From Bacteroidota bacterium (lineage in GTDB: Bacteria > Bacteroidota > Bacteroidia > Cytophagales > Cyclobacteriaceae): DNA of 64,000 bases. The position numbers were made by a program, and so were the translations under genes. The notes below the pieces were generated by a model. It did not search any database. It had not been told where the DNA came from and worked only from the letters and a program-made list of their open reading frames with translations. Below are positions 8,481-17,361 of the stretch, one piece after another. The number at the start of each line of letters is the position of its first letter. Positions within the stretch are counted from its first letter, which is position 1. Location of the stretch: positions 1 to 64,000 of the forward strand of contig JAEYWY010000030.1 of NCBI GenBank assembly GCA_023428695.1, in the 5' to 3' direction.

Positions 8481-11400
8481 ATGAGAAATATTCTACTCGC
8501 AGGGACGTTACTTCTGATTTCATTTTCAACCACATTCGGCCAGGAACCGGTTGTGACTGGAAAGGTCGTGTCCGACAAAGACGGCGGTGAACTTCCGGGT
8601 GTTAACATCAGGATAAAGAATACAACCCGCGGAACAATCACCAGCATCGATGGAAGTTATTCGCTGGGTATTCGCGGCTCATCCGACACACTTGTTTTTT
8701 CTTTCATCGGTTTTGTTCAAAAGGAAATCGCAGTCAGAAATCAAAACGTAATCAATGTACGGCTGGAACCTGAGACAAGGGAACTCGAAGAAGTTGTCGT
8801 TACCGGATTCCAGGAAGTTGAACGGAAGCTTTTCACAGGGTCAGCCGCCACTGTAAAAATGGACGAGCTGCGCGTAGGCGGAATGTCGAATGCTACTCAA
8901 ATGCTTGAAGGTCGTGTCGCGGGTGTGACCGTCGACAACGTTTCAGGTACATTCGGAACCAATCCCAAGATTCGTATAAGAGGAAACACATCCATTAACG
9001 GTGATACACAACCTTTGTTTGTGGTTGATGGCGTAATCCTCGAAGATCTGAATCAGGTTAACGCGGACGACATCATCACCGGAAATGCAAACACGCTGAC
9101 TGCATCATCCATCGCCGGGATCAATCCCGACGACATCGAGTCACAACAAATTCTGAAAGATGCGTCCGCCACAGCGTTGTACGGAACGCGCGCCAAGAAC
9201 GGCGTAATCGTCATCACAACCAAAAAAGGACGCAGCGGCCAGACACGTGTCAACTACTCGGGCAACTTCTCCTTCAACCTCAGACCCAGCTACGAACAAT
9301 TCGACATTCTCAACTCAAAAGAAGAGATGTCAGTCTACCGCGAGATGTATGAGAAAGGTTTGATTGATATCACGACTTCCGTCAGGGCGCAAAACTATGG
9401 CGTACTTGGAAAAATGTTCAATGAAATATCGGAGCACAATCTTGACTGGGGACCAAACGGAACACTGAATGAAGAATTTCTCAACAAATACGAGACGGCC
9501 AACACTGATTGGTTTGACGTTTTGTTTCGTGATTTTTCCCTGCAGCAACAACACTCCCTTAGTTTCACAGCCGGAAATGAAAAACACAACAGCTACTATT
9601 CCGTCAGCTACCTTCATGACAACGGCCAGACTATTGCCGACAACGTAAAGCGGTATGCGGGAACAGCGAAGAATACTTTTTACTTTTCAGACAAACTCTC
9701 CCTTGATCTGAAGATCACCGGTAACTACCGTGAACAGCGGGCTCCCGGAACACAAAACCGCGACTTCGATCCGATCACGGGACGTTTTCGTCGCGACTTC
9801 GATATCAACCCACTGAGTTATGCGCTGAACACAAGTCGCTCCATGCGCGCGTACGATGATGATGGCGACTTCGAATACTTCCGGCGTAATTATGCTCCCT
9901 TCAACATTGTTGAGGAACTTAGTCTGAATTATATCAACATCAATGTATCAGACCTCTCCACCCAGGTTGACCTCAATTATCGCTTCCGCGACAATCTTAT
10001 TCTGAGAAGTACTGCCCAGGGCAGATACGCGACAACCAATCGTGAACACGTTATTCACGAACGGTCAAACCAGGCCGAAGCGTATCGCGCCGATGATACG
10101 CAATATATCCAGGAGTCGAATCCTCTGCTCTTCCGTGATCCGGACGATCCCGGTGGTCAACCGCGTGTTGTCCTTCCCGAGGGCGGGTTCAACAACGTGT
10201 CGTCTGATCAACTCAAATACTTCTACATCCGGAACAGCATTGACTGGTCGCACTCAATCGGTGGTGTTCATGACATAAACGTACTTGCAGGTCAGGAGAT
10301 AAAATACACAAACCGCAATAGCAGAAGGACGGACGGAATTGGCGTCATCTACGAAAACGGGGGTATTGTGAATCTCGATCCCCTTATGATCGACTTTCTC
10401 AACCGTCAGGGTATACGAACATATGCGATCGGATTTGACCGCGAGCGGTTCGCAGGCGCATTCATAAATGCCGGATATTCCTTCCGTGACAAATACATTT
10501 TCAACGGGACTATTCGTTACGACGGTTCCAACCGCCTTGGTAAAAGCAAGAATGCCCGCTACCTGCCCACATGGAACGTGAGTGGCGCCTGGAATATCGA
10601 TCAGGAGTCGTTCTTCAACTTCAGCTTTGTTGACTACCTCAAACTACGTTCAACGTATGGCCTGTCCGCCAACCTTGGACCGAACACGAGCGCGCTTCTG
10701 AACCTGCGTTCCGGTGTAACCCTCCGGCCAACGGATGTTGAGACTTACCTGTACATCCAGGATCTTGAAAACCGCGATCTCACCTGGGAAAAACTGAAGG
10801 AGTTCAACGTCGGCCTGGATATAGGCTTACTAAAAGGAAAGATTTCGAGTACGATTGATTTTTACACCCGCCGTTCGTATGATCTCATCGGCATCATACA
10901 AACCAGCGGTGTTGGCGGTAATGCGTACAAGACCGGAAACTACGCCGACATGAAGTCGCAGGGAATCGAATTTTCCATCAATACGACAAACCTGAAAGGT
11001 CGTGACTTCTCCTGGCTGACAAGCTTCAACATCGGCTACACGCACGATGAGATCACGAATCTTGAATTCGACCCGCGTATTGGCGATGCCATCGTACAGG
11101 GAGGTGCCGCCGTGCTTGGAGGCCCCCGGCGCGGACTGTTCTCCACACGTTTTGCCGGTCTCGATTCGCGAGGCATACCAACCTTCTACGACGAGAACAA
11201 CGAGGTCGTCTATAACTACGACCTTCAGGATCGCGAGAACCTCAAGCGCATACTCAAGTACGAGGGTTCTGCCGAACCCAGGGGCGCGGGTGGTTTTGCC
11301 AATATCTTCAACTACAAAAACTTTTCGTTGAACGTGTTCCTGTCGTTCAAGTTTGATTATAAGATCCGTCTTGACGATGCATTCAGACCACGTTACAACG

Positions 11401-11795
11401 ACTTCAATTCGCTGTCGCGCAGCTTCATTGACCGGTGGATGGTTCCTGGTGACGAAGCGCTCACCGATATTCCGGTAATACTTGATCAGCGTGTCCTTGA
11501 AAGTCAGAATGCCGACTTCCAGAACGCTTACGATCTGTACAACAAAAGCACCGTGCGCGTTGCTGACGGAAGTTATGTGAGATTGAAAACAATCCGATTG
11601 AGTTATTCGGTTCCGGGATCAATCTATCGTCGTATCCGTGCATCGAATGCGCAGATATCGGTGGAAGCACAAAACCTGTTGCTGCTTTATTCCGACGCCA
11701 AGCTCAATGGCCAGGATCCGGAATTCTTCTCCGCAGGTGGCGTGGCTCTGCCGCAACCACGTTTGATAACAACATCGATAATACTCGGTTTTTAG
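8481..11795 (+). CDS. SusC/RagA-family TonB-dependent outer-membrane transporter
   Basis: 1104 residues. A signal peptide ends near residue 20 (TTFGQ). A CarboxypepD-regulatory-like domain (about 25-105) has the usual GVNIRIKNTTRGTIT and GSYSL pattern. The plug domain (about 110-230) holds LEEVVVTGFQ, RIRGNTSINGDTQPLFVVDG and the SusC hallmark ILKDASATALYGTRAKNGVI. The rest is a 22-strand-type barrel ending in an aromatic-rich strand (SIILGF). With SusD it should take up large ligands across the outer membrane using TonB energy. The operon carries a metallohydrolase lipoprotein instead of glycoside hydrolases, which suggests a protein or peptide ligand rather than a glycan (inference). Confidence 0.95.
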   Translation: MRNILLAGTLLLISFSTTFGQEPVVTGKVVSDKDGGELPGVNIRIKNTTRGTITSIDGSYSLGIRGSSDTLVFSFIGFVQKEIAVRNQNVINVRLEPETRELEEVVVTGFQEVERKLFTGSAATVKMDELRVGGMSNATQMLEGRVAGVTVDNVSGTFGTNPKIRIRGNTSINGDTQPLFVVDGVILEDLNQVNADDIITGNANTLTASSIAGINPDDIESQQILKDASATALYGTRAKNGVIVITTKKGRSGQTRVNYSGNFSFNLRPSYEQFDILNSKEEMSVYREMYEKGLIDITTSVRAQNYGVLGKMFNEISEHNLDWGPNGTLNEEFLNKYETANTDWFDVLFRDFSLQQQHSLSFTAGNEKHNSYYSVSYLHDNGQTIADNVKRYAGTAKNTFYFSDKLSLDLKITGNYREQRAPGTQNRDFDPITGRFRRDFDINPLSYALNTSRSMRAYDDDGDFEYFRRNYAPFNIVEELSLNYININVSDLSTQVDLNYRFRDNLILRSTAQGRYATTNREHVIHERSNQAEAYRADDTQYIQESNPLLFRDPDDPGGQPRVVLPEGGFNNVSSDQLKYFYIRNSIDWSHSIGGVHDINVLAGQEIKYTNRNSRRTDGIGVIYENGGIVNLDPLMIDFLNRQGIRTYAIGFDRERFAGAFINAGYSFRDKYIFNGTIRYDGSNRLGKSKNARYLPTWNVSGAWNIDQESFFNFSFVDYLKLRSTYGLSANLGPNTSALLNLRSGVTLRPTDVETYLYIQDLENRDLTWEKLKEFNVGLDIGLLKGKISSTIDFYTRRSYDLIGIIQTSGVGGNAYKTGNYADMKSQGIEFSINTTNLKGRDFSWLTSFNIGYTHDEITNLEFDPRIGDAIVQGGAAVLGGPRRGLFSTRFAGLDSRGIPTFYDENNEVVYNYDLQDRENLKRILKYEGSAEPRGAGGFANIFNYKNFSLNVFLSFKFDYKIRLDDAFRPRYNDFNSLSRSFIDRWMVPGDEALTDIPVILDQRVLESQNADFQNAYDLYNKSTVRVADGSYVRLKTIRLSYSVPGSIYRRIRASNAQISVEAQNLLLLYSDAKLNGQDPEFFSAGGVALPQPRLITTSIILGF

Positions 11796-11804
11796 GACTG
11801 CAAT

Positions 11805-13247
11805 ATGAAGCTGAAAGACAACAAAATTCTAATCCTACTGCTGGCGATCGCCCCGATTGCGTGTGACAGCTACCTGGAGGAAAATCCCGATAACCGTGTC
11901 GACCTGAATTCCACTGAAAAGGCTGCGCAGCTGTTGACGAATGCATACACAAGCGCGTCGTATAACTTCACAGAGTGGATGAGTGACAACGTATCGTTCA
12001 CGACAGGCACGATTCGCCTGCTGGAACATAACCAGTCGTACCAGTGGGAAGACGTCACACCTGATAACCAGGACACGCCGACGTATTTCTGGACTGCCAC
12101 ATATGACGCAGTTGCGCATGCAAACGAAGTCCTCGCTGTTATCGATGACCTCCCGGGAGACCGGGCCCACAAGCGCGCGGTTGAAGCCGAAGCGTTGTTG
12201 ACGAGGGCGTACGGTCACTTCATGCTGGTTAATCTGTTCGCAAAACACTACAACCCGGAGACTGCCGCGTCTGATCCCGGTATCCCTTATGTCGAAGAAC
12301 CGGAACGCGAGTTCATCAAACAGTATGACCGTCACTCGGTGAAACAGGTATACGACAAGATTGAAGATGATCTCCTCGATGGCTTGCGACTTGTGAATGA
12401 AAGTTTTTACGCCAACTCCGGAAAGTATCACTTCACAAGAAACGCGGCCCTTGCATTCGCGTCGCGGTTCTTCCTCTTCAAGGGTGATCTCGATCAGTGC
12501 ATCGAATACAGCACGCAACTACTTGGAAGTGATCCCGAAATATTCGTCAAAGATATCGAAGGACTGCTGCTTCAGACGGCGAATCCCAATGAATTCATCC
12601 AGGCTTATGCATCGCCCGGCGACCAAAGCAACCTGATGCTGGTACGCAACATCACGAATTACCACGTGAATGTCGGATACTGGCCGTCGCCAAACCTGGT
12701 GACAGGCATCTATAACAGCAACCCATGGTTTGTTGAAGACATACGAACCAGTAATGAATATCCGATATTTCTTCGCGGGTCCAACTGGGGTTTGGCGAAG
12801 TACGAATTTCTTTTTGAACGTTCCAGCCTGACGTCCAACGTCGGACTGAACTACACAATCATGCCCGTTTTCAGAGGCGAAGAAGTACTGCTTAATCGTG
12901 CTGAAGCATTTGCACTGGCGGGTGACCTCACGTCAGCGCGGGCTGATCTGCAAGTTCTGATAAACATGCGATACGAAGGCAATCCGCAGCTTACTGGTCC
13001 GCTCCTTCGCAATTATTATGGTTCAAATAACGATTTGTTGGTTACCATTGCCTTTATTCTGGATGAACGCAGAAAGGAGTTCATGCACGAGGGCTTGCGC
13101 TGGTTCGACATTAAGCGATATAACATTCCTGTAAATCACGTTACAGAAACCGGCATCATTTCGCTCGAACCGGATGATGATAGAAAAGTTTTGCAAATAC
13201 CACAGGCTGCCATCGACGTTGGCGGTCTTGAACCTAACCCGAGATAA
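11805..13247 (+). CDS. SusD/RagB-family surface lipoprotein
   Basis: 480 residues. The signal peptide ends in the lipobox IAC with the lipidated Cys at residue 20. The start of the mature protein (CDSYLEENPDNRVDLNS) and the C-terminal block (LLNRAEAFALAGD and RRKEFMHEGLRWFDIKR) are typical of SusD/RagB. It forms the lid on the SusC barrel and binds ligand at the cell surface. It begins 9 bases after the SusC stop, so the two make a standard pair. Ligand not predictable. Confidence 0.93.
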   Translation: MKLKDNKILILLLAIAPIACDSYLEENPDNRVDLNSTEKAAQLLTNAYTSASYNFTEWMSDNVSFTTGTIRLLEHNQSYQWEDVTPDNQDTPTYFWTATYDAVAHANEVLAVIDDLPGDRAHKRAVEAEALLTRAYGHFMLVNLFAKHYNPETAASDPGIPYVEEPEREFIKQYDRHSVKQVYDKIEDDLLDGLRLVNESFYANSGKYHFTRNAALAFASRFFLFKGDLDQCIEYSTQLLGSDPEIFVKDIEGLLLQTANPNEFIQAYASPGDQSNLMLVRNITNYHVNVGYWPSPNLVTGIYNSNPWFVEDIRTSNEYPIFLRGSNWGLAKYEFLFERSSLTSNVGLNYTIMPVFRGEEVLLNRAEAFALAGDLTSARADLQVLINMRYEGNPQLTGPLLRNYYGSNNDLLVTIAFILDERRKEFMHEGLRWFDIKRYNIPVNHVTETGIISLEPDDDRKVLQIPQAAIDVGGLEPNPR

Positions 13248-13258
13248 CGTATTGTGAT

Positions 13259-14140
13259 ATGAGAGCAAAGGTTACATTTCTCATTCTGTTGATTGGCTTC
13301 ACGGTGTGGACGTCTTGTTACCCCGATGAAGAAATCAATGTACCTGTCAAACAGGTTCCTGCTTCTGACGATCCGCTTGACGTTTATGTACAGGAAAATT
13401 TTATTGACCGTTTTGGTGTGGCGGTTCGTTTTAAGTTTGTAGACCGCTATGTCGACCAGACTAAGCGTGTGACACCACCCCGACGCGAGGCGGTGATACC
13501 GATGTTGGAATTTCTTGAGAATTTCTGGATTGAACCCTTCACCGACGCACAAAACGGTGACCGGTTTTTCCGCGACCACGTCCCTGCCGAGATCGTGTTC
13601 ATTGGCTCGTCAATATTCAACGATGACGGAACAATTACGCTGGGTACCGCCGATGCCGGTGCAAGGATTACGTTGACCGAAGTGAATGATATCGACGTCT
13701 CCAATAAGCTGTGGATCCTGCGACAACTTGGAACGATTTATCACGAGTTTGCTCACATCATGCACCAGCGTTACAATCTGCCCCCAAGCTGGGAACAGAT
13801 GTCGCCCGAAGGCTATACAGGCTCGGGATCATGGTACAATCTCAGTGACGAAGAGGCCCTGCAGCGCGGGTTTGTCTCGCCATATGCAACCAGTTCATAC
13901 AATGAGGACTTTGCGGAACTTGTTGCATTCCTGCTTTTTGATGAAGATTTTTTCGAAAAGTATATCAATGACGAGGATGAAGAAGATGAGATATGCGAGA
14001 CTTCGGATTGCCGCGGGCGAAACGAGGGTCGCGCGAAACTCAGGAGGAAGTACAATGCGGCCGTCTCTCACTATTTACAAAACACGGGCGTCGATCTGCT
14101 TGAAGTAAGGGCGTTGGTACAAGAAAAATTACCACAATGA
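13259..14140 (+). CDS. SusCD-associated zinc metallohydrolase lipoprotein (HExxH)
   Basis: 293 residues. The lipoprotein signal ends at Cys20 (WTSC), followed by YPDEE. The zinc site is HEFAH with H162, E163 and H166, in the sequence YHEFAHIMHQRY. A third ligand is probably among the Glu/Asp residues of the later EDFAELVAF segment (about 220), as in gluzincins. This matches the substrate-import-associated zinc metallohydrolase lipoproteins encoded beside SusCD pairs in many Bacteroidota. Inferred role: cleaving a peptide or protein ligand at the surface before import. It starts 11 bases after susD, and its stop overlaps the next gene (ATGA). Confidence 0.85.
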   Translation: MRAKVTFLILLIGFTVWTSCYPDEEINVPVKQVPASDDPLDVYVQENFIDRFGVAVRFKFVDRYVDQTKRVTPPRREAVIPMLEFLENFWIEPFTDAQNGDRFFRDHVPAEIVFIGSSIFNDDGTITLGTADAGARITLTEVNDIDVSNKLWILRQLGTIYHEFAHIMHQRYNLPPSWEQMSPEGYTGSGSWYNLSDEEALQRGFVSPYATSSYNEDFAELVAFLLFDEDFFEKYINDEDEEDEICETSDCRGRNEGRAKLRRKYNAAVSHYLQNTGVDLLEVRALVQEKLPQ

Positions 14141-15456
14141 AAAAGATCCTCGCCTTCCTCCTGATAGTGATCGTGTTTTCCTGCAAGGATGACGACAACT
14201 CTGTGTTCGATAAACCGGCTGACGTTCGAACTGAAGAAGCGATTGCCGCCCTTAAAGCGGATCTTGTGCGTCCGGCAAACGGATGGCGTGTTCGCTACAA
14301 GCCAGAATCAGGCTCCGGCGCATACTGGGTGCTCATGGATTTTGATGAAGACAATCGCGTAACCATCAAGTCGGATCTGCCGCAGAACGATGAAGAGTTT
14401 TTTGAGCAGACCATAACATACAGAATTGACAGCTCACTCGGCCTCGAACTGATCCTCGAAAGTTATTCGTTCTTCAGTTTTCTGTTTGAACAGGATCAGG
14501 CTACGTTCCTGGCTGAATACGAATTCAATTATGCAAACAAAACTCCCCAGGGTGAGCTGGTTTTCGTAAGCAAAACGGATCCTCCTCCTGCAACCACGCT
14601 GGTGTTTGAACAGGCGGAGGCAAGCGACGAGACGTTGCTCGGCCAGCCGATTTCAGCGAACCTGCATAAGTTTCCGTCGTCAAACCGAATTGTATTTGCA
14701 AACCGAAACGTTGCGGTGTACCTGTCTATCGATCTCCTGAGGAGAACTGCAACCTTTAATTATGTTGCCCTCAAGACAAATGAGGCGTCTGGCCAGTCCG
14801 TTAATCTTACGACGGGTTTTATCCTTCAGGGTGACGCGATTGTGTTTGATACCCCGCTTGACGTGATGTTTAACGGATCACGTGTGTTGATTGAGAGTGT
14901 TTCGTTCACCGACCTTGGAGAAGTGCCCATTGATATTTGCCCGGCCCCAAGTACCGCGCCATTCTACGAAGGTTTTACCAGCCTCAATGAGGCGGTGACT
15001 CTCGAAACCAGTCTGTATGACAATGGAGGCGCTGCGTTTCAGACAACGGCTGAGATTTACGCCGGGCCTGTTGAGTTGATTTTTGGCGAAGATGGTTTTT
15101 CACGTTACAATGAGATCGTTGAAGATATTGCCGGAGCGCTCTTTTTCGTTGTCTACAATAACTACGATGGGCTTAATGCAATGGGATTCCTGGTAGAAAA
15201 TCCGGACGGGACAACCGGAATCATTGTGCGCGAATACACGGCTGTTTTTGACGGAAACACCATTGAATTTGACTTTGAAGACGGGTTCCTGATATTCGGA
15301 ACGGTGCATCCGCAAACCAATATTAATAACATTCAGATCTATCTTGATCTGCTCACGGAAGGCGGAAAGGCATACGCATACCGCTATAATCAGACTTATT
15401 TTCAGCTTTATAATCCATGCAGCGGATGGCGATATTTTGTCGAGATCATACAGTAA
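14137..15456 (+). CDS. DUF4302-type surface lipoprotein
   Basis: 439 residues. A short signal peptide ends at Cys16 and is followed by KDDDNS, an acidic run resembling the lipoprotein export signal that sends lipoproteins to the outside of the outer membrane in Bacteroidota. The body is beta-rich with no catalytic motif that I can see. An early helix-rich segment (EAIAALKADLVRPANGWRVRYKPE) resembles DUF4302 proteins, which are typically encoded next to SusCD and HExxH lipoproteins. The start overlaps the metallohydrolase stop by 4 bases, so it is translationally coupled. Probably an accessory binding protein of the import system (inference). Confidence 0.7.
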   Translation: MKKILAFLLIVIVFSCKDDDNSVFDKPADVRTEEAIAALKADLVRPANGWRVRYKPESGSGAYWVLMDFDEDNRVTIKSDLPQNDEEFFEQTITYRIDSSLGLELILESYSFFSFLFEQDQATFLAEYEFNYANKTPQGELVFVSKTDPPPATTLVFEQAEASDETLLGQPISANLHKFPSSNRIVFANRNVAVYLSIDLLRRTATFNYVALKTNEASGQSVNLTTGFILQGDAIVFDTPLDVMFNGSRVLIESVSFTDLGEVPIDICPAPSTAPFYEGFTSLNEAVTLETSLYDNGGAAFQTTAEIYAGPVELIFGEDGFSRYNEIVEDIAGALFFVVYNNYDGLNAMGFLVENPDGTTGIIVREYTAVFDGNTIEFDFEDGFLIFGTVHPQTNINNIQIYLDLLTEGGKAYAYRYNQTYFQLYNPCSGWRYFVEIIQ

Positions 15457-15531
15457 ATGCATCGCCGGGAAATCCCGGAAAATGATTAAATTAGATTTCT
15501 GCCTTTAACTGAGAACTTAAGATAACCGAGA

Positions 15532-16929
15532 ATGAAACGATTATTACTCCCACTGACGCTTGTAGGATTTTCCGTTACCAGCAGTCTTTTCTTTGCCTCT
15601 TGTAAGGATGATGAGGATCCGGCGCCGATTCCCGAAATTGAATTCGAATCCGGAAACCGCACAGTCAATGAAGATGCAGGCACTATTGAGATCGAAATAG
15701 AACTTAGCGCCCCGGCACCGGAGGATATTGTGGTCGAGTATACGATCGGCGGGACCGCAACGCGTAAGACAAGCACAAACGCTGCGGTTGCGGATTATGA
15801 ATTCGTAAGTTTTGCAGGTGAGGTGGAAATAGATAAGGGTGACGATTCAGGAACGATATCCATCAAAATCATTGACGACACGCGTTTTGAAGAAGACGAA
15901 ACCATTATCCTCACTCTGCAAGACGTGGACAGTGATAAGGTTGACTTTGGAACCAGGGTTCAAACCACAATCACAATTACCAATAATGACGATGGAGTTA
16001 AGGTTTCATTTGCCGCCGCCACGCTAACCATAAATGAGTCGTTTTCAGAGATGCACGAAATCGTGGTTCAACTCGACCAGCCTGCCCCAAGTGACCTTAC
16101 CATCAACTATGACATTGGCGAATGGTTACAAACTGGTGGAACGGGACTCATTCAGGGAGTAGCTATCGATACATTGCGTGCCAGTGGTTTGTCAGGTTTC
16201 CCCGAGGATTACTGGGACTACTACATTGACGGCACGTCGGGCCAGCTAACCATCAATGCCGGCGAAACGTCAGGTGTCATCCGGATTAACGTTCTCTCCG
16301 ATTTTATTCTGGAAGATGATGAAACCATTACGCTCACGTTAAAACCAAGCACCGGCGTTACTGTTGGGACGACCCCCGAAATTGTCATCACTGTTCAACA
16401 GGAAGATGGTCGGATAGTAATTCTCGATTGGGATCCCGAGGACGATGCTGACATGGACCTCTTTGGATGGTTCAAGGTTGAAACTTCGTATATATACTTG
16501 TTCAACTCCGCCTTCGCAGGCACGGAAGGTCCGGAGGCAAGATTCATCCCCAACCTGTTCCTCGACGCGATTGGGGAACAAGGATTTAGTACCATTGAAT
16601 TCGGCATGAGCTATGTATACTACGAAGGGCCGGATGATCCAATTGAATTCGCGTCGATCATCGCTGATTTCGCGGACGGAGAAGTCGAGCCGGCAGACCA
16701 ACGCGAGGTGAAGACTGCTACGTACACCTCCGTTAACAAGAATCCATGGGATACAGAAGCGGGCACTGACTTTGAAATTGCACAGACCTTTACGTACACC
16801 GCCGGCGCATACGAGCCCGTGAGTGACATAACAGTTCCTGCATCAGGTTCGCGACGCGGCACTTTGGCGCGCCCTGACGTCCAACGGCACGCACCGCGAT
16901 TCATTCACGAGATCAGAAAGATCTGGTAA
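15532..16929 (+). CDS. Calx-beta domain surface lipoprotein, possibly frameshifted at its end
   Basis: 465 residues. The signal peptide ends at Cys24 (FASC), followed by KDDEDP, a surface-export-type acidic run. Two Calx-beta-like units follow: about 35-155 with VNEDAGTIEIEIELSAPAPE, and about 155-285 with a shorter repeat of the same pattern ending EDDETITLTLKP. Such repeats are extracellular and often bind calcium. The last 25 or so residues are unusually basic and not beta-like. The +1 frame from about 16846 instead gives RDAALWRALTSNGTHRDSF and stops at 16952-16954, just before the terminator, so a frameshift or sequencing error near 16846-16852 is possible. It follows the DUF4302-type gene by 75 bases and is probably last in the SusCD operon. 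Confidence 0.78.
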   Translation: MKRLLLPLTLVGFSVTSSLFFASCKDDEDPAPIPEIEFESGNRTVNEDAGTIEIEIELSAPAPEDIVVEYTIGGTATRKTSTNAAVADYEFVSFAGEVEIDKGDDSGTISIKIIDDTRFEEDETIILTLQDVDSDKVDFGTRVQTTITITNNDDGVKVSFAAATLTINESFSEMHEIVVQLDQPAPSDLTINYDIGEWLQTGGTGLIQGVAIDTLRASGLSGFPEDYWDYYIDGTSGQLTINAGETSGVIRINVLSDFILEDDETITLTLKPSTGVTVGTTPEIVITVQQEDGRIVILDWDPEDDADMDLFGWFKVETSYIYLFNSAFAGTEGPEARFIPNLFLDAIGEQGFSTIEFGMSYVYYEGPDDPIEFASIIADFADGEVEPADQREVKTATYTSVNKNPWDTEAGTDFEIAQTFTYTAGAYEPVSDITVPASGSRRGTLARPDVQRHAPRFIHEIRKIW

Positions 16930-16952
16930 GAAAACGATACCTCTATTACAAT

Positions 16953-16985
16953 GAGAGTCCGCAAAAGCGAACTCTCATTTTTTTT
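16953..16985 (+). terminator. intrinsic terminator of the SusCD operon
   Basis: GAGAGT(C)CGC, loop AAAA, GCG(A)ACTCTC, then A and a run of Ts. The stop codon of the opposing Spx/ArsC-like gene (16975) lies inside the hairpin. On the minus strand the hairpin is followed by ATTGTAATAG with no good U-tract, so it mainly serves the plus strand. Confidence 0.8.
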
Positions 16986-17343
16986 TGAGAGTTGTGTACT
17001 CGTCAGGGTTAAACCCAACAAGTTTTACTTCGCCATCCAGTTCAATCAGGGGGCGTCTGATCACGCTTGTTTTTGATTGCATCAGAGCCATCGCACCATT
17101 GACAGTGCCGGCACTTGCCTGTTCCTTTTCCGTAAGCTTGCGCCAGGTCATACCCTTCCGGTTTAAGATAGTATCCACACCAACCTGGACTGCCCAATCC
17201 TTCAATTTCTCCTTTGAGATACCAAGCAATTTATAGTCGTGAAACTCATAGGGTACCGCGTTATCGTTCAACCACTTCAGCGCCTTCTTAACCGTATCGC
17301 AATTTTTGATACCATAAACGGTATACGTTTTCTGATTCTTCAT
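16975..17343 (-). CDS. Spx/MgsR/ArsC-like thioredoxin-fold protein (YffB type)
   Basis: 122 residues, the usual length of the ArsC/Spx/YffB family. The N-terminus TVYGIKNCDTVKKALKWL carries the single conserved Cys of YffB-like proteins, with no CxxC. The C-terminal part has the family pattern VIRRPLIEL...VGFNPDEY. Known members are arsenate-reductase-fold proteins, glutathione- or thiol-linked; no arsenical genes are nearby, so arsenate reduction is not supported. It is the last gene on the trp strand, 18 bases after the DAHP synthase stop, and probably shares its transcript. No functional link to aromatic synthesis is visible. Confidence 0.82.
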   Translation of the reverse strand: MKNQKTYTVYGIKNCDTVKKALKWLNDNAVPYEFHDYKLLGISKEKLKDWAVQVGVDTILNRKGMTWRKLTEKEQASAGTVNGAMALMQSKTSVIRRPLIELDGEVKLVGFNPDEYTTLKKK

Positions 17344-17361
17344 AACATTGTGATTATTCGA

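Noticed and set aside
11835..12518. A 227-codon minus-strand frame inside the SusD gene
   Set aside because: Antisense to a clearly identified SusD; no domain or signal seen.
15465..15478. Short perfect hairpin CCGGGA-AA-TCCCGG before the Calx-beta gene
   Set aside because: Two-base loop and no following T-tract; not supported as a terminator or a regulatory site.
16975..17343. Calling the Spx/ArsC-like gene an arsenate reductase
   Set aside because: It has the YffB-type single Cys and no arsenic-resistance neighbours.
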